Assembly: GCF_035818475.1 (NCBI RefSeq) | Contig: NZ_JAYMGV010000004.1 | Location: 1-64,000 of the forward strand | DNA length: 64,000 nt | Source: Cognatitamlana sp035818475 | GTDB lineage: Bacteria > Bacteroidota > Bacteroidia > Flavobacteriales > Flavobacteriaceae | Direction: 5' to 3' | Shown: positions 1 through 9,561 of the stretch, in pieces | How the letters are laid out: each line of letters begins with the position of its first letter | How positions within the stretch are numbered: position 1 is the stretch's first letter | The notes under the pieces: model-generated | What the model saw: the letters and a program-made list of their open reading frames with translations, nothing else | Database searches by the model: none | What the model was told of the DNA's origin: nothing | Translations under genes and position numbers: made by a program

Positions 1-54
1 GTTAAGCCCATTAGCGCCGATGGTACTACACTCGTGGGAGAGTAGGTCGCTGCC
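1..54 (+). rRNA. rrf: 5S ribosomal RNA, 3' end (partial)
   Basis: The first 54 bases match the conserved 3' part of bacterial 5S rRNA, including the stretch GGTACTACACTCGTGGGAGA and the closing GTCGCTGCC. The gene starts before the window, so this is the end of an rRNA operon. It is followed by a strong intrinsic terminator at 86-125, which agrees with its being the last gene of the operon. Confidence 0.9.
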
Positions 55-85
55 TTTTTTGATACTGTATAATCAGTGTTTTTAT

Positions 86-125
86 AAATCCCGATTCTTT
101 TTTAAGAATCGGGATTTTTTTTTGA
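86..125 (+). terminator. Intrinsic terminator of the rRNA operon
   Basis: A perfect 14-bp stem (AAATCCCGATTCTT at 86-99 pairing with 104-117), a 4-nt T loop and a T run after the stem. It lies about 30 nt downstream of the 5S rRNA end. Confidence 0.9.
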
Positions 126-242
126 TTTAAATAAACTTATGAAACACTAATCTGGAGATACTAAAACTAAAATTCGCTTTTTGAAGCATCTAAATCGTGT
201 AAGTGTTGTAATTACTTCCAAAGTAACTTCTCAAATTCTAAT

Positions 243-407
243 TCAGTATTTGATATAAGCATTTGAATCGTCGTAATCTATATTTTTAAGCAGATAATAT
301 ACGGGAACGATAGTAGTAATGCCTTTTGTACTTGGCTTAAAAGCTTTTATTTTTCCTAAAAACCATCCAATTAAAACATGAGAATTAGTATATTCAAATT
401 CTAATTG
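243..407 (-). pseudogene. Possible 3' remnant of a protein gene
   Basis: Reading the minus strand from 407 to the TGA at 243 gives 54 open codons that look like real protein, with segments such as SHVLIGWFLGKIKAF and TIVPVYYLLKNIDYDD. An in-frame TAA lies directly upstream (408-410) and the open stretch has no ATG, GTG or TTG codon, so it cannot be translated as it stands. I read it as the decayed end of a gene lost beside the rRNA operon. The family is not recognised and chance is possible in a stretch this short. The rest of 126-418 shows nothing else. Confidence 0.3.
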
Positions 408-418
408 TTATCTGTTAA

Positions 419-2854
419 ATGGTTGAAAATAAGGAACTGGAATTGGCATGGGCATTTGTGAATGACACAAACCGATCTATCTTTTTAACGGGAAAGGCAG
501 GAACCGGTAAAACCACATTTTTACATCGTTTGAAACTGCACAGTTTGAAACGTATGGTAGTGGTGGCACCTACCGGTGTGGCTGCCATTAATGCCAAAGG
601 TGTTACCATACATTCATTTTTTCAGATGCCGTTTGGTCCTATTTTGCCCGATACAGATTTGAATGCCTCAAAAGGATTTAATAGAAAATTTAGCAAGACC
701 AAAATTAATATTATAAAGTCAATGGATCTTCTGGTTATTGATGAGATAAGTATGGTACGAGCTGATTTATTGGATGGTATTGATAGAACACTGCGTCGTT
801 TTAGAAATAAAAATAAGGTGTTTGGTGGTGTACAAATATTAATGATAGGTGATTTGCAACAGCTCTCACCGGTAATTAAGGAGCAGGAGTGGGAGCTTTT
901 AAAGCATGTATACAAAAATGGATTCTTTTTTAGCAGTCTGGCATTTCAACAGTGCAAGGCTATAACTATAGAATTAAAGCATATTTTCAGACAGGAGAAT
1001 CCCCAATTTATTAAAATATTAAACGAAATCAGGAATAATACATTAACTGATGTGGCCGCTGCGGAATTGAATAGACGCTATATTCCTGATTTTACTCCAA
1101 AACCTGATGAGGGCTATATATCATTAACCACACATAACAATAAAGCAGAAGCAACCAATAGAACTGAGCTAGAGAAATTAAAGACAAAAACAGTTACATA
1201 TACAGCAGAAGTAGATGGTAAATTTCCGGAGTATGCCTATCCCAATAAGGAGATTTTAGAACTAAAAGTAGGAGCCCAGGTCATGTTTGTGAAAAATGAC
1301 AGTAGTCATGAGAAGCGTTATTTTAATGGGAAAATAGGTAAGGTTATTCATTTAGATGTTGATGAAGTAGTGGTTCATTGTCAGGATGATGATTTTAATA
1401 TTATAGTTACATCAGAAATCTGGGAGAATATAAACTATTCGGTTGACCCTGAGACTAAAGCTATTGTTGAAGAGAAAATAGGCTCATACACCCAAATACC
1501 TCTGCGTTTAGCCTGGTCTATAACTATTCATAAAAGTCAAGGATTAACATTTGAAAAGGCTATTATTGATGCTCAGGGGGCTTTTGCACATGGGCAAACC
1601 TATGTGGCGTTAAGTAGGTGCAAATCATTAGAAGGTTTGGTATTGAAGAGTAAGATTCATTCAAATCAGATTATAAGTGATGGGAATGTGATGAGTTTTA
1701 ATGCACAGGCAGAACAGAATGCTCCTGATGATTCAATTTTAGAAGATTCACAAAAAGATTTTCAGTTGGATTTGATTGCCGAGATTTTTGATTTTTATGA
1801 GTTTTTATATCCGCTAAGTAGAATTCTGGATATTTATTATAAGAACAGAACTGTGATTGAAGGCCCGGTTGAAAGCACATTTTTACTAATAAAGGACTGT
1901 ATTACAGGTTTTTTAAAAGTGAGTAATGGGTTTAATAGTCAATTGAAACAACTTTCTGTAAATGAGAGCTTAGCTGAAGAAAGCGAACTGATTCAAGAAC
2001 GTTTTAAAAAAGCGATTGATTACTTTAAGACTGAAACGGAAACTAAGATTGTGGAACCATTGAAGGCTTTTGCTTTTACTACAGATAATCAAACAGTAGG
2101 TGGGGAGGTTACCAAACATTTAGATACTTTTGAAGATTTTCTGGCTGTGAAGTTGCTTTATTTTAAAGGTTTGACTAATAGGTTTGAAACAAAACAGCTT
2201 TTGGAACTGCGAGCTAAATCAGTATTCATAGGTAAAGACAAGCCCAAAAAGGCCAGAAAAATGGTTATTGAAGGTACCAGTAATGTAGAATTGTTTGAAA
2301 AACTTCGTATACTAAGAAATGATATCGCTCAAGAGAAAGACTTAATTCATTACCAAGTGTTTACACAGAAAGCACTTTATGAAATGTGCGAAACTTTACC
2401 AACTACTAAAAACGAACTGTTAAAAGTTAATGGAATGGGGAAAACCCGGGTAGACAAATATGGCACTGCTATTTTAAAAGTTATTAGAATATATTGTGAT
2501 GACCATGATATTGAAACGTCAGAAGAACCTGAAATTTTTGAAGTATTAAAACCTAAAAGAAAACGGGGAGATACCAAAAAAGAATCGTTGAGTTTATTTA
2601 ACTTAGGGAAGTCTGCCCAACAAATTGCAAGTGAACGCGGGCTTAATGAGAATACAATATTTGGGCATTTGGCCAGTTTTATTCCTTCCGGAGAGGTTAA
2701 GGTAACCGATTTAATATCTGCAACGCATTATAAAGAGTTAAAAGCCCTCATACCAGGTAAAAAATTTGAGAACCTATCGGATCTAAAGCATCAGTTGGAT
2801 GAGAAATACAGTTATGGAGAGCTGCGGTTAGTACTGGAAGACTTAAAAAACTAG
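419..2854 (+). CDS. PIF1-like DNA helicase with HRDC and C-terminal helix-turn-helix
   Basis: An 811-residue superfamily 1 helicase, probably unwinding DNA with ATP in replication or repair. The Walker A motif GKAGTGKTTFL lies near residues 24-34. The Walker B motif LLVIDEISMV lies near residue 105, followed by GDLQQLSPV. The late helicase motif WSITIHKSQGLTFEKAIID and then YVALSRCKSLEGL lie near residues 360-405. This order is typical of PIF1/RecD-type enzymes. A segment near 640-720 (LRNDIAQEKDLIHYQVFTQKAL, then LPTTKNELLKVNGMG) matches an HRDC domain. The last ~90 residues (GKSAQQIASERGLNENTIFGHL) match the helix-turn-helix module often found at the end of Bacteroidota helicases. The ATG at 419 precedes the Walker A motif at the usual distance. 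The gene stands alone, convergent with the AraC gene 9 nt away. Confidence 0.85.
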   Translation: MVENKELELAWAFVNDTNRSIFLTGKAGTGKTTFLHRLKLHSLKRMVVVAPTGVAAINAKGVTIHSFFQMPFGPILPDTDLNASKGFNRKFSKTKINIIKSMDLLVIDEISMVRADLLDGIDRTLRRFRNKNKVFGGVQILMIGDLQQLSPVIKEQEWELLKHVYKNGFFFSSLAFQQCKAITIELKHIFRQENPQFIKILNEIRNNTLTDVAAAELNRRYIPDFTPKPDEGYISLTTHNNKAEATNRTELEKLKTKTVTYTAEVDGKFPEYAYPNKEILELKVGAQVMFVKNDSSHEKRYFNGKIGKVIHLDVDEVVVHCQDDDFNIIVTSEIWENINYSVDPETKAIVEEKIGSYTQIPLRLAWSITIHKSQGLTFEKAIIDAQGAFAHGQTYVALSRCKSLEGLVLKSKIHSNQIISDGNVMSFNAQAEQNAPDDSILEDSQKDFQLDLIAEIFDFYEFLYPLSRILDIYYKNRTVIEGPVESTFLLIKDCITGFLKVSNGFNSQLKQLSVNESLAEESELIQERFKKAIDYFKTETETKIVEPLKAFAFTTDNQTVGGEVTKHLDTFEDFLAVKLLYFKGLTNRFETKQLLELRAKSVFIGKDKPKKARKMVIEGTSNVELFEKLRILRNDIAQEKDLIHYQVFTQKALYEMCETLPTTKNELLKVNGMGKTRVDKYGTAILKVIRIYCDDHDIETSEEPEIFEVLKPKRKRGDTKKESLSLFNLGKSAQQIASERGLNENTIFGHLASFIPSGEVKVTDLISATHYKELKALIPGKKFENLSDLKHQLDEKYSYGELRLVLEDLKN

Positions 2855-2863
2855 AGGTGTTTT

Positions 2864-3736
2864 TTAAACAATGATGTCCTTGTGTTGTTGTTTTTTAAAA
2901 TTGCTGGGTGTAATACCAGCTGTTTGCTTAAAAATTCGGGAAAAATGATTGTAGTTTTCAAAACCAATAATGGTTGAAATTCTTGTTAAAGAATAGTTAG
3001 TTGTTGAGATTAAAAGTATAGCGCGTTCAATTCTTTTGTTTTGGATATACTTGCTGGGGCGTAAACCAAATATTTTTTTGAAACGCCTTGAAAAATGATC
3101 TGTGCTCAAATGACAAAATTCTGCCAAACTTTTCACTGTAATATTTTGATTTAGGTTTTCTGAAATATGCTGTAAGACCTGATTTAAATTTGTAATAGGT
3201 GTTTTGTTATGAAAAATATCAGAGCCATCAAAAAACCTGGATAACAATGCCTTTAAAACTCCCTGTGTTTCTATAAAAGCACTGGAAGAAAGTTCTTTGT
3301 TTTTTTTCTCAAATTCTAATAATGTTTTATAGTTGTCATAATGCTTTGGAGCATTGTTAACCAAGGCTCTGTTCTGGTTTAAATCCAGTAACCTTTCAAA
3401 CAGGATTTTATCAAGTGCATTAGCCTTTATCTGGTATTTAAAATTTGCAAAATTATAAATGGATAAGCTATTACCCAGTTCCTCAAAAAAGCTTATGTAA
3501 TATTGTTCATGGTATAAATTGCATTTATAACTACTATAGGTATAACTGGGAATTAAGTACAAATAGCCCGGGATTAAATCATATTTAATATTATTGTGAT
3601 AGACAAAGGCCTGGCCTTTAGTTATTAAATACAACCTGCTAAACGGACTAATTACATTATTAAAATCCCATTTATGATCCAGTTTAGCATAACCGGCATT
3701 GAGTAATTTAAGTTTTAATGATTGAAATTGATGCAT
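2864..3736 (-). CDS. AraC-family transcriptional regulator (downstream copy)
   Basis: A 290-residue regulator with an N-terminal ligand-binding region of AraC type (residues ~20-110, containing FSRLYLITKGQAFVYH and LIPGYLYLIPSYTYSSY). The C-terminal double helix-turn-helix spans ~185-285 (VKSLAEFCHLSTDHFSRRFK, then GFENYNHFSRIFKQTAGITP). It is clearly a paralogue of the next gene upstream (3749-4615), with matching segments throughout; the two are 12 nt apart, in the same direction, and probably cotranscribed. Both are divergent from the secreted cytochrome/DUF1501 operon that starts at 4795, which makes that operon their likely target. The inducer is unknown, although N-terminal domains of this type commonly bind sugars. 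Regulation of the operon is inferred from position only. Confidence 0.85.
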   Translation of the reverse strand: MHQFQSLKLKLLNAGYAKLDHKWDFNNVISPFSRLYLITKGQAFVYHNNIKYDLIPGYLYLIPSYTYSSYKCNLYHEQYYISFFEELGNSLSIYNFANFKYQIKANALDKILFERLLDLNQNRALVNNAPKHYDNYKTLLEFEKKNKELSSSAFIETQGVLKALLSRFFDGSDIFHNKTPITNLNQVLQHISENLNQNITVKSLAEFCHLSTDHFSRRFKKIFGLRPSKYIQNKRIERAILLISTTNYSLTRISTIIGFENYNHFSRIFKQTAGITPSNFKKQQHKDIIV

Positions 3737-3748
3737 GATATAACTATT

Positions 3749-4615
3749 CTAATAGAGTTGTTTTTTTCTAAACTGTGCCGGACTCATTCCTGTAATGGCT
3801 TTAAATTTTCTTGAGAAATAGGATATATTTTTCATACCAACCCTTTCGGCAATTTGATTTAAGCTATCTCTCGTGGTAAGTAATAAGAACTGAGCACGTT
3901 CTATGCGTTTTAGCTGTATATATTTATTAGGTGTTATTTCGTAGTTGGCAAAAAAACTTCTGGTAAAATGGTCGGGACTTAAATGACAATAATCAGCCAA
4001 CGCCTTTACTGTAATTTCCTCATGGATATGTTTTCCAATATAAACCAAAACTTTGCTTAAATCTCCACTTTTAAAACCTATGGTGTTTCGTGTTGCTACA
4101 TCTATATTTTCAATAAAACGGGAGAAAAGTATTGCTAGAATTCCTTGTGTTTCAATATCGTGATTTAATGATATACTACCTGCTTTATTATAATTATATA
4201 GAGAGTTATTAATGTGTGATTTGGGGTTTCTGTCTGTTACAACTTTTTTAGGATGTATTGCTATTAAGCGTTCAAAAAGGTCTATATCCGTTTGAACAGC
4301 CTTTACTTTGAATTTAAATTGTTTAATATTAAATATGGACATGCCAAATTTTATTTCTTCAAAAAATCCGGTATAATATTGCTCATGATAAGCATCGCAA
4401 CCATAACTGTTATACGTATAACTTGGAACGAGGTACATATAGCCGGTCTCTAAATTAAATGTCTGATTTGTATGATGTAAATAAGCTTGTCCTTTTGTGA
4501 CTAAAAATAATCTGACAAAAGGACTGATTACATTATCGTAATTCCATTTATTGTCCAGTTTTTCATACCCAACATGTAACATACTGAACTTTAAGTGATG
4601 TAGTAAATCATTCAT
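3749..4615 (-). CDS. AraC-family transcriptional regulator (upstream copy)
   Basis: A 288-residue AraC-type regulator and paralogue of the gene at 2864-3736. The N-terminal sensor region (~20-110) has FVRLFLVTKGQAYLHH and LETGYMYLVPSYTYNSY. The DNA-binding half has VKALADYCHLSPDHFTRSF and GMKNISYFSRKFKAITGMSP, the two helix-turn-helix motifs of the family. Its start lies 179 nt from the start of the divergent operon at 4795, so the shared intergenic space probably holds the control sites of both. Keeping both copies side by side suggests a heterodimer, different ligands, or one regulating the other; the sequence does not say which. Confidence 0.85.
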   Translation of the reverse strand: MNDLLHHLKFSMLHVGYEKLDNKWNYDNVISPFVRLFLVTKGQAYLHHTNQTFNLETGYMYLVPSYTYNSYGCDAYHEQYYTGFFEEIKFGMSIFNIKQFKFKVKAVQTDIDLFERLIAIHPKKVVTDRNPKSHINNSLYNYNKAGSISLNHDIETQGILAILFSRFIENIDVATRNTIGFKSGDLSKVLVYIGKHIHEEITVKALADYCHLSPDHFTRSFFANYEITPNKYIQLKRIERAQFLLLTTRDSLNQIAERVGMKNISYFSRKFKAITGMSPAQFRKKQLY

Positions 4616-4752
4616 TGTGTAATAAAATGTGTCAGGTGAATTATATTAATAATATGTAAAAATAGATTGTTTTGCGTTATTCTAAAAATATGAATATCGG
4701 AAATGTACATTTTTTAGCCTGATTTTAATAGGTGTTTTTTAGACATTAACTC

Positions 4753-4760
4753 TAATTTTG
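4753..4760 (+). promoter_or_regulatory. Bacteroidota -7 box for the cytochrome/DUF1501 operon
   Basis: TAATTTTG fits the TAnnTTTG consensus of the Bacteroidota housekeeping sigma factor and lies 34 nt before the ATG at 4795. No clear TTG -33 element is present at the right distance, which would fit dependence on an activator such as the adjacent AraC proteins. Confidence 0.45.
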
Positions 4761-4794
4761 TAGCAATAGCAGAAACATTAAGTTAAACTAAGGT

Positions 4795-7700
4795 ATGAGA
4801 TTAAGTTTCCTAATATTGGTTACCCTGTTACTTTGTGCATGTAACAAAGTAGATTTGCCTGAATCGGTATATATAGAATATCAAAAACTTCCAAAAAAGG
4901 TAGACTTTAACCAGGATGTTAAACCCATTTTATCAGACAAGTGTTATTTGTGTCATGGGCCCGATAAAGACAATATAAAAGGAGGTTTACAATTACATAC
5001 TGCAGAGTTGGCTTATGCTGAGCTGCCAGAAAGTCCAGGTAAAGTGGCTATAAAACCTAAAAATTTGTACAAAAGTGAGTTGTTTCATCGTATTTTTACA
5101 GATGACCCTAAGTTGATTATGCCAGAACCGGGTTCTCATCTAACCTTAAACGATTATGAAAAAGCCGTACTTGTAAAATGGATTGAAGGTGGAGCTGAAT
5201 ATAAAGACCACTGGGCCTTTTTAAAACCTGAAAATCAAGAACTACCTAAGGTGAAAAATGCAGATCAGGTGGGCAACCCTATAGATAATTTTGTATTGGA
5301 AGAATTGGAACCTCTAGGGTTAAAGCTTTCAGAAAAAGAAGATAAAGAGTTATTATTACGGAGAGTATCTATTGATTTAACAGGATTGCCACCTACAATT
5401 GAAGCATTGGAGGCCTTTTTAAAGGATGATTCACCAAATGCTTTTGAAAAACAGATAGATCGTCTTTTGGCATCACCCAAATATGGAGAACAACGTACTT
5501 TAGATTGGATGGACTTAGCAAGATATGCAGATACACATGGTTATAGTGTTGATTGGTATAGGGACGTTTCTCCGTGGCGCGATTGGGTTATTAAAGCCTT
5601 TAATGAAAATATGCCCTATGACCAGTTTATTCTATGGCAAATGGCTGGGGATATGCTGCCTGATGCAACTAAAGAACAGCGATTAGCTACTACATTTAAT
5701 AGATTACATCCACAAAATCTTGAAGGCGGTATTATTGATGAAGAATTTCGTTCAGAATATGTGTCGGACAGGACGGTTGTTATGGGACAAGGTTTTCTGG
5801 GATTGACACTTGAATGTGCCAAGTGCCATGATCATAAATACGATCCCGTTTCTCAAAAAGACTATTACGAGATGTATAGTTTTTTCAATAATGTAGATGA
5901 AACCGGATTGATTCCTTGGGATTTAGCAACACCTGTTCCAGCTATGATGCTTCCTACTAAGGAGCAGGAAGGCGTTTTAGCTTATTTAGAAACGCTGGTT
6001 GACGACACTGAAGAACAAGTTGAAATAACCGCAGCTAAAGAACGTATAGAAGCAGAAAAATGGATCAATAACCAAGGTTATAAATCAATCCCAACATACA
6101 AAAAGCCAAAAGGGTTAATTGCTGCCTTTAATTTTGATAATGAAAAGCTTATCAATACCGCTGGCGGTAATGGAAAAAACAAAATAAGAATGCGTCAGCA
6201 ATTTGCTGATAATGAAAAAGCCATTTACAAAAAGGGAGTTAAGGGAAAAGGGCTTTTTATGGATGGAGACACATGGCTTGATCTAGATAAAATTGGTATT
6301 TACCAAAGAAATCAACCTTTTTCCATAGGTATAGAAGTTTTTATACCTGAAGATTTAGAAACCGGGGTTATTTTTCATAAAATGAATGGACCTGAATTAC
6401 ATAGTTTTAGAGGTTATCATTTAAAACTAAAAGACAATAAAATAGAAGCGTTGTTAGCACATGTATATCCTGATAACGCTATTGTTATTGAATCTTTAAA
6501 AGACATACCAAAAGAAAAATGGGTACAGTTAACCATGACCTATGACGGTTCGAGCAAAGCAAATGGAGTACATATCTACATGGATGGGGAAAAGCTTGAA
6601 ACCAAAACTGTTTTTGATAACCTTTATAAGGATATCATTTTTGATGGTTTAAGACTTTATGGAAAAGAAAGTCCAAAACTTGAACCGGGCTTACGTATTG
6701 GAGCTGTATGGAGAGGAAAAGGGATTGGAGGAGCTGTTGTAGATGATTTGCTGGTGTTTAATAAAGAACTTAGTGAATTTGAAGTTTTACAAATTTCAAA
6801 CACTAATGCTTTAGAAGGGATTAAGAAAAAATCTTATGCAGATTTATCTGATGATGACAAGGAAAAACTTGTTAAATATTATTTATTAGTTAATTCTAAA
6901 ACGTATCATAAAGCTCTTAAAAAACTGGAAAAGAACAGGCAGGCTTTAGTGGATAGTATTGAGCCTATTAAGCAAATTATGGTCATGAAAGAAAAGAAAA
7001 CCCCAAGACAGGCTTATGTTTTAGACAGAGGGCAGTATGATGCTCCTAAAGATTCTGTGTTTCCAAATACACCCGAAAAAATATTTGCTTTTCCAGATAG
7101 TTTACCTAAAAACAGAATTGGTTTGACTAAATGGATTACACATAAAGACAATCCGTTAACGGCTCGAGTCACCGTAAACAGATATTGGCAAAATATTTTT
7201 GGAAAAGGCATTGTAAAAACTTCTGAAGACTTTGGTAATCAGGGAGAATTACCAAGTCATCCAAAACTTTTAGATTGGTTAGCTATAAAGTTTATGGAGT
7301 CTGGTTGGGATGTTAAGGCCTTACATAAACTTATAATGATGTCTAACACCTACCAACAGAGTAGTATAGCCAGTAATGAGTTAATGGAAATTGATCATGA
7401 AAATAAATTATTGGCCAGAGGACCTTCTAAACGATTATCAGGAGAAATGCTTCGTGATAATGCTTTATTTGCTTCAGGTTTATTAAGCGAAACTATTGGA
7501 GGAGAAAGTGTTTATCCGTATCAACCACCAGGATTATGGCGCGTTAGTGGAGGGACGTATACTACCGGAAAAGGAGAAGAACTATACAGAAGGAGCATGT
7601 ATACTATATGGAAACGTACCGTTCCGCACCCCACTATTGCAACTTTTGATGTGCCATCAAGAGATTTATGTACTACAAGAAGACAAGAAACTAATACGCC

Positions 7701-8037
7701 ATTACAGGCTTTAGTATTGTTAAATGATCCAACATTTGTTGAAGCTGCCAGGGTTTTAGGAAAGAAAATGGTTGAATATGATACCCTAAGTGAAGGCATT
7801 TCAGCAACATATAGAAAATTAACAGGAAGGCATATAAAACCAAATGAGCTTGAAATTCTGTCAGAGTTGCAAAAGTCTGAGTTTGAAAAATTCAAAAATA
7901 ATAAGGCTAAAGCTCAGGGCTGGATCAGTATTGGCGAACATAAAATCGATCCTGATGATGATATGGCTTTGGTAGCAGCTAATGCAGTAGTAGCATCTAC
8001 AATAATTAACTCAGATGCTTTTATAACAAAACGATAA
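4795..8037 (+). CDS. Secreted c-type cytochrome / DUF1549 / LamG-like / DUF1553 lipoprotein (PSD1 family)
   Basis: A 1080-residue exported lipoprotein; the N-terminus has a signal peptide ending in a lipobox around Cys16. The first module (~35-130) is a planctomycete-type cytochrome c domain with the haem motif CYLCH at 50-54. DUF1549 follows (~155-385, starting PIDNFVLEELEPLGLKLSEKED) and contains a second CAKCH motif at 341-345. A LamG-like beta-sandwich lies at ~440-680 (LIAAFNFDNE, then KGLFMDGDTWLDL and LRIGAVWRGKGIGGAVVDDL). DUF1553 fills the C-terminus (~760-1040, with TARVTVNRYWQNIFGKGIV and RRQETNTPLQALVLLNDPTFV). Proteins with this layout are common in Planctomycetes, Verrucomicrobia and marine Flavobacteria and are usually encoded next to DUF1501 proteins, as here. 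The reaction is not established; a haem-dependent oxidation of a polymer or sugar in the envelope is an inference. Confidence 0.88.
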   Translation: MRLSFLILVTLLLCACNKVDLPESVYIEYQKLPKKVDFNQDVKPILSDKCYLCHGPDKDNIKGGLQLHTAELAYAELPESPGKVAIKPKNLYKSELFHRIFTDDPKLIMPEPGSHLTLNDYEKAVLVKWIEGGAEYKDHWAFLKPENQELPKVKNADQVGNPIDNFVLEELEPLGLKLSEKEDKELLLRRVSIDLTGLPPTIEALEAFLKDDSPNAFEKQIDRLLASPKYGEQRTLDWMDLARYADTHGYSVDWYRDVSPWRDWVIKAFNENMPYDQFILWQMAGDMLPDATKEQRLATTFNRLHPQNLEGGIIDEEFRSEYVSDRTVVMGQGFLGLTLECAKCHDHKYDPVSQKDYYEMYSFFNNVDETGLIPWDLATPVPAMMLPTKEQEGVLAYLETLVDDTEEQVEITAAKERIEAEKWINNQGYKSIPTYKKPKGLIAAFNFDNEKLINTAGGNGKNKIRMRQQFADNEKAIYKKGVKGKGLFMDGDTWLDLDKIGIYQRNQPFSIGIEVFIPEDLETGVIFHKMNGPELHSFRGYHLKLKDNKIEALLAHVYPDNAIVIESLKDIPKEKWVQLTMTYDGSSKANGVHIYMDGEKLETKTVFDNLYKDIIFDGLRLYGKESPKLEPGLRIGAVWRGKGIGGAVVDDLLVFNKELSEFEVLQISNTNALEGIKKKSYADLSDDDKEKLVKYYLLVNSKTYHKALKKLEKNRQALVDSIEPIKQIMVMKEKKTPRQAYVLDRGQYDAPKDSVFPNTPEKIFAFPDSLPKNRIGLTKWITHKDNPLTARVTVNRYWQNIFGKGIVKTSEDFGNQGELPSHPKLLDWLAIKFMESGWDVKALHKLIMMSNTYQQSSIASNELMEIDHENKLLARGPSKRLSGEMLRDNALFASGLLSETIGGESVYPYQPPGLWRVSGGTYTTGKGEELYRRSMYTIWKRTVPHPTIATFDVPSRDLCTTRRQETNTPLQALVLLNDPTFVEAARVLGKKMVEYDTLSEGISATYRKLTGRHIKPNELEILSELQKSEFEKFKNNKAKAQGWISIGEHKIDPDDDMALVAANAVVASTIINSDAFITKR

Positions 8038-8048
8038 AACAATTCATT

Positions 8049-9551
8049 ATGTGTGATCATCATGATATATTAAGATCTAACAATAAAGATCTTCAAAATA
8101 TTGAAAAGCAAATAGACCGAAGGCATTTTTTAAAGAAAACCTCTTTAGGTATTGGGGCTATGGCACTTGGTAGCTTGCTTAATGCTGAAAAGGCCTGGAG
8201 TTCTATTGGGAATTCTAATGGAGCAGTTGAGACTTTTACAAAAAACAAATTGGGCTTACCGCATCATTTACCAAAAGCTAAGCGTATTATTTATTTGTTT
8301 CAAAGCGGAGGGCCATCTCAATTAGATTTGTTTGATTACAAACCAAAATTGGTAGATATGTTTGGACAGGATTTACCGGAGTCTGTAATTGGAGGACAAC
8401 GCCTAACGGGAATGAGTGGAAGTCAAAGTACCTTGCCTGTAGCACCATCTTTATTCAAGTTTAAACAATACGGAGAGTCTAGAGCCTGGGTGAGTGAAAT
8501 TATGCCGCATTTATCAGAAGTAGTTGATGATTTGTGTTTTATCAAGTCTATGCAAACAGATCAAATTAATCATACACCGGCCGTAACTTTTATGCAAACG
8601 GGACATCAACTTCCCGGGCGTCCATCTATTGGTTCTTGGTTAAGTTATGGTCTAGGATCTGATAATGATAATCTGCCAACGTTTATAACCTTGATCTCTA
8701 AAAACGGAAATGGCCAACCTTTAAAGGCTGGTTTATGGGGAAATGGATTCCTGCCAACAGAGCATCAAGGTGTACAATTCCGTTCAGGAAAAGATCCAGT
8801 ATTGTATTTGAATAATCCTGATAATTACGATGGAACTGATCGTAAAAAAATGCTGGATTATTTGGATAAGTTGAATTCTATTCAGCATGATGCCTATGGT
8901 GATCCGGAAATTCAAGCCAGAATGACCCAATATGAAATGGCGTATAGAATGCAAACGTCTATCCCTGAAGTAACAGATATATCTGATGAGTCAGACCATA
9001 TTTTTGAGATGTATGGGAAAGACAGTAGAGACCCCGGAACTTATGCGGCCAATTGCTTAATGGCTAGGAAGTTGTTAGAAAAAGGGGTGAAATTTGTACA
9101 GTTATACCATCAGGGCTGGGACCAGCATATTGGTTGTCCAGGGGGTGTGAAAAATAAGGCCAGACAAACAGATCAAGCTACAGCGGCTTTAATTAAAGAT
9201 TTAAAGCAACGCGGGATGCTTGATGATACGCTTGTAATTTGGGGAGGTGAATTTGGTAGGACTGTGTATTCGCAAGGTCAATTAACTAAGAAGAACTACG
9301 GTAGAGACCATCACCCAAAAGCTTTTACCATGTGGATGGCCGGTGCAGGTATCAAACCCGGATTTTCTTATGGCGAAACAGATGATTTTAGCTACAATGT
9401 AACAAAAGATCCAGTGCATGTTCATGATTTTCATGCCACATTATTACACCTGTTTGGTGTAGACCATGAACGATTAACTTTTAAGCATCAGGGGAGGCGC
9501 TACAGGCTGACCGATGTTCATGGTCACGTTGTAAAAGACCTCCTAACTTAA
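8049..9551 (+). CDS. DUF1501 protein with Tat-type signal
   Basis: A 500-residue DUF1501 protein, a family related to sulfatase/alkaline-phosphatase-fold enzymes and almost always paired with DUF1549/DUF1553 cytochrome proteins. The N-terminus carries a twin-arginine signal (RRHFLKKTSLGIGAMALG, residues ~24-41), pointing to export in a folded state. Family blocks visible are AKRIIYLFQSGGPSQLDLFDYK, INHTPAVTFMQTGHQLPGRPSIGSW, WDQHIGCPGG and VIWGGEFGRTVYSQ, then GRDHHPKAF. It starts 11 nt after the upstream gene and shares its operon. Substrate unknown. Asp and His residues in the last blocks could bind a metal, by analogy with the phosphatase fold. Confidence 0.88.
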   Translation: MCDHHDILRSNNKDLQNIEKQIDRRHFLKKTSLGIGAMALGSLLNAEKAWSSIGNSNGAVETFTKNKLGLPHHLPKAKRIIYLFQSGGPSQLDLFDYKPKLVDMFGQDLPESVIGGQRLTGMSGSQSTLPVAPSLFKFKQYGESRAWVSEIMPHLSEVVDDLCFIKSMQTDQINHTPAVTFMQTGHQLPGRPSIGSWLSYGLGSDNDNLPTFITLISKNGNGQPLKAGLWGNGFLPTEHQGVQFRSGKDPVLYLNNPDNYDGTDRKKMLDYLDKLNSIQHDAYGDPEIQARMTQYEMAYRMQTSIPEVTDISDESDHIFEMYGKDSRDPGTYAANCLMARKLLEKGVKFVQLYHQGWDQHIGCPGGVKNKARQTDQATAALIKDLKQRGMLDDTLVIWGGEFGRTVYSQGQLTKKNYGRDHHPKAFTMWMAGAGIKPGFSYGETDDFSYNVTKDPVHVHDFHATLLHLFGVDHERLTFKHQGRRYRLTDVHGHVVKDLLT

Positions 9552-9561
9552 AAAATATATC

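Noticed and set aside
7496..7895. Open frames of 72 and 124 codons within the DUF1549/DUF1553 gene
   Set aside because: They are shadows of a strongly supported coding frame, without ribosome binding sites or recognisable domains.
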